Assembly: GCA_035711865.1 (NCBI GenBank)
Contig: DASTBT010000049.1
Span: 1-5,744, forward strand
Length of the DNA stretch: 5,744 bases
Source: JAOUEA01 sp035711865
GTDB lineage: Bacteria; Actinomycetota; UBA4738; HRBIN12
Direction: 5' to 3'
The notes beneath the pieces are model-generated. The model made no database searches. It was not told the DNA's origin and saw nothing but the letters and a program-made list of their open reading frames with translations. Made by a program: the position numbers and the translations under genes. The first letter of the stretch is position 1. Each line of letters opens with the position of its first letter. This document shows, one piece after another, positions 1-5,034 of this stretch.

Positions 1-120
1 GATCACGGCGCGCCCGGCCTCGACCCGGGCCCGTGCCTCGCTGCCGAACGAGACGGGCGAGCCGTCGGCCACCGCGACGACGTCGTCGACGGCGAGAGCG
101 CCGCCCAGCTCGACGTTCAT
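1..120 (-). CDS. hutH: Histidine ammonia-lyase HutH, N-terminal fragment (cut by window edge)
   Basis: First 40 codons of a minus-strand gene that continues beyond position 1. The peptide starts MNVELGGALAVDDVVAVADG and continues with a stretch ending EARARVEAGRAVI. This resembles the N-terminus of histidine and phenylalanine ammonia-lyases, where a 'L(T/D)DVVAVARG' segment precedes 'L...ARARVEASRAVV'. The family deaminates histidine to urocanate, using an MIO cofactor formed from an Ala-Ser-Gly triad. That triad lies far downstream, outside this window, so catalytic competence cannot be judged. The ATG (120-118) overlaps the TGA of the S51 peptidase gene as ATGA, and a GGAGG lies 10 nt upstream. 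The urocanase gene in the same operon supports HutH over other aromatic ammonia-lyases. The call rests on 40 residues plus context. Confidence 0.85.
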   Translation of the reverse strand, partial: MNVELGGALAVDDVVAVADGSPVSFGSEARARVEAGRAVI

Positions 121-827
121 CCGCGAGCCGCCTCCAGCAGCCGAACCTCGAACGGCTCCTCGACGACGTCGCCGCGCTCCCCGGGAGCGACGCGACGAGC
201 GCCTGCATCCTCGTCGGAGGCGAGCACCTCGACGACCTCGCCGTCCACGAGGTGCACGGCCGCGAGGTCGTCACACGCGATGCCCGGCGGGAGCACGCCT
301 TCGCCGACGAGCCGGTGGAACTCGGGACGTCGGGCTGGCTCCGAATCGAAATGCGGGCAGAAGCTCCCCGGCACGATGCCGAGCCCGTCGGTGAGCGGGT
401 CGGCGCGCCCGATCAGGAACGAGTCGGTCGTCGAGGCCTCGAACCAGCAGTTCGCACCCGCGCTGCCGCCTGCGAGGACAACGCCGGCGTCCCAGGCCTC
501 GCGGAGGATCTCGTCGAGGCCGTGCGCTCGCCACACCGCGAGCATGTTCACCGTGTTCCCCCCGCCCACGAGCACGACGTCGTGCGACAGCACCACCGAT
601 CGGAGATCGCGCTCGGTGCGTTCGAACAACGTGAGCACCGCCGGCTCCCAGCGCCCCGCCGGGAAGGCTCGGAAGAACGCCGCCACGCTGCGATCGTCGT
701 CGCCGGTCGCCGTCGGCACCGACAGCACCTTGGGTCGTGCGGCGCCGGTGAGCTCGAAGAGGTACCGATGGATCGGGTCGTCGGGCCACTGACCCCCACC
801 CATCGCCACGATGTGCCGCCCCTTCAC
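117..827 (-). CDS. Peptidase family S51 protein (dipeptidase E / cyanophycinase-like) inside the hut operon
   Basis: A 236-residue protein beginning MKGRHIVAMGGGQ, the usual length for PepE-type S51 peptidases. Visible family marks are the N-terminal 'HIVAMGGG' strand-turn, VGGGNT at about 87-92, the nucleophile elbow GGSAGAN at 120-126 (Ser122), and CPHFDSE at 157-163 (His159). By analogy with E. coli PepE (Ser120, Asp135, His157), Ser122 and His159 are the catalytic pair and Asp135 (TTDSF) is a candidate third member. No signal peptide or membrane segment is seen, so it is probably cytoplasmic. PepE cleaves Asp-Xaa dipeptides and cyanophycinases cleave beta-Asp-Arg; the substrate here is unknown. 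The GTG start at 827 was chosen because it forms a GTGA overlap with the hutU stop, has GGGAGG at 837-832, and gives the family's normal N-terminus. An in-frame ATG at 803 would remove the first strand. The gene is locked between hutU and hutH by 4-bp overlaps, which implies a role linked to histidine catabolism. It could be a class I glutamine-amidotransferase-like relative with another activity. Confidence 0.85.
   Translation of the reverse strand: MKGRHIVAMGGGQWPDDPIHRYLFELTGAARPKVLSVPTATGDDDRSVAAFFRAFPAGRWEPAVLTLFERTERDLRSVVLSHDVVLVGGGNTVNMLAVWRAHGLDEILREAWDAGVVLAGGSAGANCWFEASTTDSFLIGRADPLTDGLGIVPGSFCPHFDSEPARRPEFHRLVGEGVLPPGIACDDLAAVHLVDGEVVEVLASDEDAGARRVAPGERGDVVEEPFEVRLLEAARG
131..135 (-). 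promoter_or_regulatory. Ribosome binding site of hutH
   Basis: GGAGG read on the minus strand, 10 nt before the ATG at 120. It lies inside the last codons of the S51 peptidase gene, so hutH can be initiated both de novo and by coupling through the ATGA overlap. Confidence 0.6.
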
Positions 828-2488
828 TCGGCCTCCCACATCGGGATGCGCAGGGCACGTTGCTGAGCGACCTCGATCGCTCGGTCGTAGCCGGCGTCGA
901 CATGGCGCACGACGCCCATGCCGGGATCGGTGGTGAGCACGCGTCGCAGACGTTCGGCGGCGTTCTCGGTGCCATCGGCCACCACGACCATGCCGGCATG
1001 GATCGAGGAGCCGATGCCGACGCCGCCGCCATGGTGAACGCTCACCCAATGGGCCCCCGCCGCGGTGTTCACGAGCGCGTTGAGGATCGGCCAGTCGGCG
1101 ATCGCGTCGGATCCGTCGAGCATCGCCTCCGTCTCGCGGTACGGGCTCGCCACGCTGCCGGCGTCGAGGTGATCGCGGCCGATCACGATCGGAGCGCCGA
1201 CCGCCCCGCTGGCGACCAGCTCGTTGAATCGTTCGCCGGCCCGGTCGCGCTCGCCGTACCCGAGCCAGCAGATCCGCGCCGGCAACCCCTGGTAGGCGAC
1301 CCGCTCGGAAGCCAGACGCAGCCACCGCTGCAAGCGTTCGTCGTCGGGGAACAGCGAGGCCACCGCCGCGTCGGTCACGGCGATATCCGCGGGATCACCG
1401 GAGAGCGCCGCCCAGCGGAAGGGGCCCTTTCCCTCGCAGAACAGCGGTCGAACGAACGCGGGCACGAACCCCGGATAGCTGAACGCCTCGTCGTGGGCGA
1501 GGCCGCCCGCCTCCGCGCCCGCACGCAGGTTGTTGCCGTAGTCGAACGCCACCGCCCCTCGGGCGGCGAACCCCACGATCGCTCGGACGTGGGCGGCCAT
1601 CGACCCCTCGGCCCGGCGCACGTACCCGGCCGGGTCTGCCTCGCGAAGCTCCGCCGCATCGGCGAGCGAGAGGCCCGCGGGCACGTACCCGCCGAGTGGG
1701 TCGTGCGCGCTCGTCTGGTCGGTGACCACGTCGGGCTGCCATCCACGAGTCAACAGCGCCGGCAACACCTCGGCGCAGTTGCCCTCGAGCCCGATCGACA
1801 CCGCTCGACGCGCAGCCTTCGCCTCGTCGGCCCAACGCAGAGCCTCGTCGACGTCGGCCGTCTCCCGGTCCAGGTACCCCGTCTTCACGCGGCGCTCGAT
1901 GCGTGAGGGGTCGACCTCGACGCACAGCGCGACGCCGTCGTTCATCGTCACCGCGAGCGGCTGCGCGCCCCCCATGCCGCCGAGGCCACCCGTGAGCGTC
2001 ACGGTGCCGGCGAGCGAGCCTCCGAAGTGCTGGTGCGCGCATTCAGCGAGGGTCTCGTACGTGCCTTGCAGGATGCCCTGGGTCCCGATGTAGATCCACG
2101 ACCCGGCGGTCATCTGGCCGTACATCGTCAGCCCCTGAGCCTCGAGCGCCCGGAACGTCTCCCAGTCCGCCCATCGAGGCACGAGCATCGAGTTCGATAT
2201 CAGCACCCGGGGCGCCAGGTCGTGGGTCCGGAAGACCGCGACCGGCTTCCCCGATTGCACGAGCAGCGTCTCATCGTCGGCCAGCGCGCGGAGCGAGCGC
2301 ACGATGGCGTCGAAGGCCTCCCAGGTGCGGGCGGCGCGCCCCGTGCCCCCGTAGACGACGAGGTCGTGGGGCCGTTCGGCGACATCGGGATCGAGGTTAT
2401 TCATCAACATGCGCATCGCGGCTTCCTGTGGCCACGAGCGACACGAAAGCGCGGAGCCTCGCGGCGCGCGGATCTCTCGCACGGTCAT
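824..2488 (-). CDS. hutU: Urocanate hydratase (urocanase) HutU
   Basis: Complete 554-residue protein, matching the usual length of about 555 residues. It catalyses the second step of histidine degradation, urocanate plus water to 4-imidazolone-5-propanoate, using tightly bound NAD+ as an electrophile; it is cytoplasmic. Family blocks run the full length: REIRAPRG near residue 4, LMNNLDPDVAE at 28-38, VVYGGTGRAARTWE at 44-57, QMTAGSWIYIGTQG at 125-138, the glycine-rich nucleotide-binding GGLGGMGGAQ at 167-176, VTDQTSAHDPLGGY at 255-268, FDYGNN at 315-320, PLFCEGKGPFRWAALSGDP at 348-366, GLPARICW at 401-408, IGRDHLD at 436-442 and HHGGGVG at 485-491. Cys407 in ICW appears to correspond to the active-site Cys410 of the Pseudomonas putida enzyme. 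The ATG at 2488 fits the family N-terminus and has GGAGGT 9 nt upstream. It is the first gene of the operon, and its TGA overlaps the GTG start of the S51 peptidase gene. Confidence 0.98.
   Translation of the reverse strand: MTVREIRAPRGSALSCRSWPQEAAMRMLMNNLDPDVAERPHDLVVYGGTGRAARTWEAFDAIVRSLRALADDETLLVQSGKPVAVFRTHDLAPRVLISNSMLVPRWADWETFRALEAQGLTMYGQMTAGSWIYIGTQGILQGTYETLAECAHQHFGGSLAGTVTLTGGLGGMGGAQPLAVTMNDGVALCVEVDPSRIERRVKTGYLDRETADVDEALRWADEAKAARRAVSIGLEGNCAEVLPALLTRGWQPDVVTDQTSAHDPLGGYVPAGLSLADAAELREADPAGYVRRAEGSMAAHVRAIVGFAARGAVAFDYGNNLRAGAEAGGLAHDEAFSYPGFVPAFVRPLFCEGKGPFRWAALSGDPADIAVTDAAVASLFPDDERLQRWLRLASERVAYQGLPARICWLGYGERDRAGERFNELVASGAVGAPIVIGRDHLDAGSVASPYRETEAMLDGSDAIADWPILNALVNTAAGAHWVSVHHGGGVGIGSSIHAGMVVVADGTENAAERLRRVLTTDPGMGVVRHVDAGYDRAIEVAQQRALRIPMWEAE
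832..837 (-). promoter_or_regulatory. Ribosome binding site that decides the GTG start of the S51 gene
   Basis: GGGAGG read on the minus strand, 4 nt before GTG at 827, embedded in the final Trp-Glu-Ala codons of hutU. The spacing is short, but together with the GTGA stop/start overlap it favours the GTG at 827 over the ATG at 803. Confidence 0.5.
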
Positions 2489-2497
2489 CCGATGTCC

Positions 2498-2503
2498 ACC
2501 TCC
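2498..2503 (-). promoter_or_regulatory. Ribosome binding site of hutU
   Basis: GGAGGT read on the minus strand, a near-perfect anti-16S match 9 nt before the ATG at 2488. It confirms the hutU start. A stem-loop (2505-2533) ends one base upstream of it. Confidence 0.8.
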
Positions 2504-2504
2504 G

Positions 2505-2533
2505 GAGACGGGTGCGGCGTCCGCCCGCGTCTC
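2505..2533 (-). promoter_or_regulatory. Stem-loop in the hutU leader, abutting the ribosome binding site
   Basis: Inverted repeat with outer arms GAGACG (2505-2510) and CGTCTC (2528-2533), which are perfectly complementary. The stem continues through GG/CC (2511-2512 with 2525-2526) and GCGG/CCGC (2514-2517 with 2521-2524) to a 3-nt loop. This makes 12 pairs with single-base bulges at 2527 and 2513. It ends one base from the hutU GGAGGT. If the -10 candidate at 2545-2540 is real, transcription would begin at about 2533, the first base of the stem. It could be an mRNA-stabilising 5' hairpin, a translational control element or a protein-binding operator; the sequence alone cannot decide between these. 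Confidence 0.45.
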
Positions 2534-2539
2534 GGCGCG

Positions 2540-2545
2540 ATGCTA
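2540..2545 (-). promoter_or_regulatory. Possible -10 element of the hut operon
   Basis: TAGCAT (TAnnnT type) read on the minus strand, about 52 nt before the hutU ATG. No convincing -35 is seen at 16-18 bp spacing, so the promoter, if real, is weak or needs an activator. It lies in the 152-bp divergent region between hutU and the REC-EAL gene. Confidence 0.3.
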
Positions 2546-2604
2546 CTGCGACCGATGGAGCCTCGCTCGGCCGTGGGAGCGTCCCCGTCCCGGGTCTCGG
2601 ATGC

Positions 2605-2633
2605 TTGAGTAGCCCGACCTCGCCGGGTAGCGT
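2605..2633 (+). promoter_or_regulatory. Promoter of the REC-EAL gene, placed for a leaderless transcript
   Basis: TTGAGT (2605-2610), a 17-bp spacer and TAGCGT (2628-2633) form a sigma-70/SigA-type promoter. The start point expected 7 bases after the hexamer is 2640 or 2641, coinciding with the ATG at 2641-2643. No Shine-Dalgarno sequence precedes this ATG, which agrees with leaderless translation, a common mode in actinobacteria. Confidence 0.6.
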
Positions 2634-2640
2634 CCCTCCG

Positions 2641-3849
2641 ATGGCCGTCGGCACTTCCCCCTACGCAACCGATGGCGCGGGCAGGCTCTCCACCGAGCCG
2701 ATCCGCGTCCTCATCGCCGATGACGAGCCCGCGCTGCGCGTGGCCCTCGCCGACCTGCTGTCGCAGGAGATCGACATGGTGCTGATCGGCTCGGCCGGCG
2801 ACGCCAACGAGGCGATCGCGCTGGCGGGCGATCGGCGCCCCGACATCGCGCTCGTCGACGTCTCGATGCCGGCGGGGGGCGGCGCACGGGCGGCGCGAGA
2901 GATCTCCCGCTGCTCCCCCGCCACCCGGGTGATCGCGCTCTCGGCGTTCGAGGACCGCTCGACCGTGCTCGAGATGCTGCGAGCGGGCGCGGTCGGCTAC
3001 CTCGTGAAGGGCACGGCCGGGGAGGAGATCGTCGGCTCGATCCAGAAGGTGATGGCCGGCGGGGCGAGCCTCTCGTCGGGGGTCATCGCCGGCATCGTCT
3101 CCGAGCTGACGAGCCAGCTCCGCCGCGACGACGAGGTCCGGGAGCGCCTCGACGCGCGCCGCTCGGAGATCCAGCGGTTCGTGGCCGGTGAAGGGGTGTC
3201 GATGGTCTTCCAGCCGATCGTCGACCTCGCCACAGAGGCGACGGTGGGGTTCGAGGCGTTGGCGCGGTTCGACACGCCGTCGCCGCCGAGGCCGCCGGAC
3301 GAGTGGTTCGCCGAGGCGGTCGCACTCGCTCTGGGCGTGCAGCTCGAGCTGACCACGACACAGAGAGCGCTGCGCGCCCTGCCGGGGATCGACCCGACCG
3401 TCTACCTCGCGGTGAACTGTTCCTATCGCGCCGCGGTGTCGGCCGAGCTGGCGGCGTTGCTCGAGCCCCATGCCGATCGCCTGGTGCTGGAGATCACCGA
3501 GCACGAGGCAGTCGAGGACTACGACCACCTGGTCGACGCGCTCGCCCCGTTGCGAGCCCGCGGAGCGAGGGTGGCGATCGATGACGCGGGCGCCGGGTTC
3601 GCGAGCCTGCGACACACGCTGCGCATCGCGCCCGACATCGTGAAGCTCGATCTCAGCCTCACGCGCGATATCGACACCGATCGGGCGAAGCGGGCACTCG
3701 CCGCGGCGCTCGTCTCGTTCGCCCAGGAGATGCGGTCCGCGCTCGTCGCCGAGGGCATCGAGACGGTGCAGGAGCTCGAGACGCTCAGGAAGCTCGGCGT
3801 CGGTTACGGGCAGGGCTTCTTCCTCGGGGCTCCCGGTGAGCTGAGCTGA
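2641..3849 (+). CDS. Response regulator with EAL domain (predicted c-di-GMP phosphodiesterase)
   Basis: A 402-residue cytoplasmic protein. A receiver domain (about 20-140) has acidic pair Asp27/Asp28 in LIADDEP, phosphoacceptor Asp73 in LVDVSMP, Ser101 in ALSAF and Lys123 in GYLVKG, a NarL-like receiver. A linker of about 45 residues (VSELTSQLRRDDEVRERLDA), probably helical, leads to an EAL domain (about 185-400). The signature residues are all present: QPIVDL, Glu205 of FEALARF, Asn259 (VNCS), Glu284 (LEITEHE), Asp314/Asp315 in AIDDAGAGF, Lys335 (VKLD), Glu371 (VAEGIET) and Gln391 (GYGQGFFLG..P). It should hydrolyse c-di-GMP to pGpG under phosphorylation control. The DDFG loop reads DDAG, a conservative family variation. 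ATG 2641 is the only ATG in range; open frame extends upstream, but the promoter overlaps it. No kinase gene is adjacent. It faces a REC-GGDEF gene tail to tail, 5 bp apart. Confidence 0.93.
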   Translation: MAVGTSPYATDGAGRLSTEPIRVLIADDEPALRVALADLLSQEIDMVLIGSAGDANEAIALAGDRRPDIALVDVSMPAGGGARAAREISRCSPATRVIALSAFEDRSTVLEMLRAGAVGYLVKGTAGEEIVGSIQKVMAGGASLSSGVIAGIVSELTSQLRRDDEVRERLDARRSEIQRFVAGEGVSMVFQPIVDLATEATVGFEALARFDTPSPPRPPDEWFAEAVALALGVQLELTTTQRALRALPGIDPTVYLAVNCSYRAAVSAELAALLEPHADRLVLEITEHEAVEDYDHLVDALAPLRARGARVAIDDAGAGFASLRHTLRIAPDIVKLDLSLTRDIDTDRAKRALAAALVSFAQEMRSALVAEGIETVQELETLRKLGVGYGQGFFLGAPGELS

Positions 3850-3854
3850 CCGAG

Positions 3855-4844
3855 CTACTCGCCGCTCCGGCGGTCCCTCGCCCACGACGAGGCCTGCGAC
3901 CCCTTCGTGTACCGCCGCATCTCGGTTGCGAGCGCGACGGCCTCGGCGTAGTGCTGGAAGCTCCGCTTCGCCGTGCTCGCGATGCCGATCGACAGGGTCA
4001 CGACGCCGAACCGTTGCAGCTCTCCTCGCCGGTTCGTGACCTCGATGAACCCGCGTTCCCCATCGACCTCGTCGTAGAAGCCGGGAGCGGTCCGGTCGAA
4101 GGCGGCCACCACGGCCTCGGCAACCCGGTCGGCCAGCTCCGGCGGTACCACTGCGACGAAGTCGTCGCCCCCGACATGGCCGACGAACGCCGCGCCGTCG
4201 CTGGCCTCGCGCGCGACGTCACCGATCAGGGTCGCCGTGGTCCGGATGACCCCGTCGCCACGCTCGAACCCGTAGTGGTCGTTGTACGCCTTGAAGTGGT
4301 CGATGTCTGCGTACAGGATCGCGAACGGCTCCGCTCGTTCGATCCGGGCATCGATCTCCTCCTCGATCCGAACGTTCCCCGGAAGCCCGGTGAGCGGCGA
4401 ACGAGCGCGTGTATCGCGGGAGCGACGGAGCACCCCGCGGATGCGCGCGAGCAGCTCCGGCGTGTCGAACGGTTTGACGATGTAGTCGTCGGCGCCGATC
4501 GCGAACCCCTCGAGCTTGTCCGCAGAGAGACCGCGAGCGGTCAGCATGATCACGGAGACGCCCGCCGTGCGTGGGTCCTCGCGCAGGCGGCGTGTGAGCT
4601 CGAACCCGTCCATGTTCGGCATCATCACGTCGGCGAGCACGAGGTCCGGGCAGCGCTCGCGCGCGGCGTCGAGCGCGACCGAGCCGTCGGCGGCCACTCG
4701 AACGTCGTAGCCGGCCGCCCGCAACTCGATCTCGAGCAGCCGTGCGATGAACGGATCGTCGTCGACGACGAGCAGGCTCTCCCCGACCGCTGGAGCGTCG
4801 TCCTCGACGGCCTCGGCTTCGTCGGTCCTGTAGCTCTCGTTCAC
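3855..4844 (-). CDS. Response regulator with GGDEF-type domain (GGDDF variant; predicted diguanylate cyclase)
   Basis: A 329-residue cytoplasmic protein. The receiver domain (about 22-140) has LLVVDDDP with Asp28/Asp29, phosphoacceptor Asp72 in LADVMMP, Thr102 in MLTARG and Lys124 in YIVKPF, an OmpR/PleD-like receiver. The cyclase-type domain starts SPLTGLPGN (149-157), then YADIDHFKAYNDHYGFERGD (178-197) and GHVGGDDFVAV (222-232), ending with VVTLSIGIA (281-289). Asp180, Phe184, Lys185, Asn188 and Asp189 of the metal/GTP segment are kept. The signature is GGDDF rather than GGDEF, the Arg of the usual 'LTGLxNR' is absent, and no RxxD inhibitory site precedes the signature. Activity (2 GTP to c-di-GMP) is plausible but not certain; it may be a GTP or c-di-GMP sensor instead. 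GTG 4844 was chosen because GAGGA lies 8 nt upstream and the receiver follows after a short acidic tail; an ATG at 4919 is in frame but lacks a ribosome site. Confidence 0.9.
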   Translation of the reverse strand: MNESYRTDEAEAVEDDAPAVGESLLVVDDDPFIARLLEIELRAAGYDVRVAADGSVALDAARERCPDLVLADVMMPNMDGFELTRRLREDPRTAGVSVIMLTARGLSADKLEGFAIGADDYIVKPFDTPELLARIRGVLRRSRDTRARSPLTGLPGNVRIEEEIDARIERAEPFAILYADIDHFKAYNDHYGFERGDGVIRTTATLIGDVAREASDGAAFVGHVGGDDFVAVVPPELADRVAEAVVAAFDRTAPGFYDEVDGERGFIEVTNRRGELQRFGVVTLSIGIASTAKRSFQHYAEAVALATEMRRYTKGSQASSWARDRRSGE

Positions 4845-4852
4845 GTCCCCCG

Positions 4853-4857
4853 TCCTC
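4853..4857 (-). promoter_or_regulatory. Ribosome binding site that decides the GTG start of the REC-GGDEF gene
   Basis: GAGGA read on the minus strand, 8 nt before GTG at 4844. The spacing is ideal, whereas the upstream in-frame ATG at 4919 has no comparable site. Confidence 0.6.
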
Positions 4858-4899
4858 GTCGCGCACCCGCGCTTCCTCGGTCTCGTGCTCGGCGCGGTC

Positions 4900-4982
4900 C
4901 CGATGGTGAATCGGCACATCACCCGCCGAGGTGAAGCTCGCCCGGCGAATGGTTTCCAGAGGTTGAACTCGGCCGGGCGGGC
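4900..4982. other. Cluster of three consecutive inverted repeats in a divergent intergenic region
   Basis: The 190-bp gap between the REC-GGDEF and cystathionine beta-synthase starts contains three adjacent hairpins. The first is CCGAT/ATCGG (4900-4904 with 4910-4914). The second is TCACC/GGTGA (4919-4923 with 4930-4934). The third is a longer stem, 4936-4946 with 4972-4982, which includes a perfect 8-bp CGCCCGGC/GCCGGGCG core. The loop of the first (GGTGA, 4905-4909) has the same sequence as the 3' arm of the second. The 4919-4923 segment can therefore pair either way. If transcribed leftwards this would be the leader of the REC-GGDEF mRNA. It could be structured RNA, protein-binding DNA, or chance in G+C-rich sequence. 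Confidence 0.35.
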
Positions 4983-4993
4983 GTCGCCCCCAC

Positions 4994-5011
4994 GTGGCAC
5001 GATAACGCCAC
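4994..5011. promoter_or_regulatory. Palindrome GTGGC-N8-GCCAC around an AT-rich core, candidate operator
   Basis: Perfect 5-bp inverted repeat with an 8-bp spacer, ACGATAAC, which is the most AT-rich patch of this intergenic region. The spacer reads GATAAC rightwards (a poor -10) and TATCGT leftwards (a TAnnnT -10 for the REC-GGDEF gene). A regulator bound here could block either divergent promoter. The overlapping CCACGTGG (4990-4997) is a second 8-bp palindrome. Confidence 0.35.
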
Positions 5012-5020
5012 CACGGGCAC

Positions 5021-5026
5021 AGGGGG
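5021..5026 (+). promoter_or_regulatory. Ribosome binding site of the cystathionine beta-synthase gene
   Basis: AGGGGG, 8 nt before the ATG at 5035. The spacing is good and supports this start. Confidence 0.65.
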
Positions 5027-5034
5027 TTCGTTCG

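Noticed and set aside
828..1325. N-terminal extension of the S51 peptidase frame, open up to 1325
   Set aside because: The extension is arginine- and glycine-rich shadow sequence antisense-free but out of frame within hutU. Family homology begins at HIVAMGGG, and the GTG at 827 has a coupling overlap and ribosome site.
860..1906. Long plus-strand open frame of 348 codons opposite hutU
   Set aside because: It is the antisense shadow of a fully conserved urocanase in G+C-rich DNA, where stop codons are scarce, and has no recognisable protein features.
2428..2640. Upstream extension of the REC-EAL reading frame to 2428
   Set aside because: It would overlap the hutU 5' end and hut promoter region and encodes no recognisable domain. 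The -35/-10 and ATG at 2641 place the start downstream.
3860..3872. Hairpin CGCCG-CTC-CGGCG near the convergent stop codons, possible terminator
   Set aside because: Only 5 bp, lies inside the last codons of the REC-GGDEF gene and is not followed by a T-tract in either direction.
2485..3885. Long minus-strand open frame opposite the REC-EAL gene
   Set aside because: Arginine-rich antisense shadow of a gene with an intact receiver and EAL domain; no domain of its own.
4917..4919. In-frame ATG as an alternative start of the REC-GGDEF gene
   Set aside because: No ribosome binding site at usable spacing; it would add 25 residues unlike receiver N-termini, whereas GTG 4844 has GAGGA at 8 nt.
4845..4992. 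c-di-GMP riboswitch (GEMM type) upstream of the REC-GGDEF gene, suggested by an AAACCATTCG stretch on the minus strand
   Set aside because: The other conserved GEMM segments and stem arrangement are not present, so the resemblance is local only.
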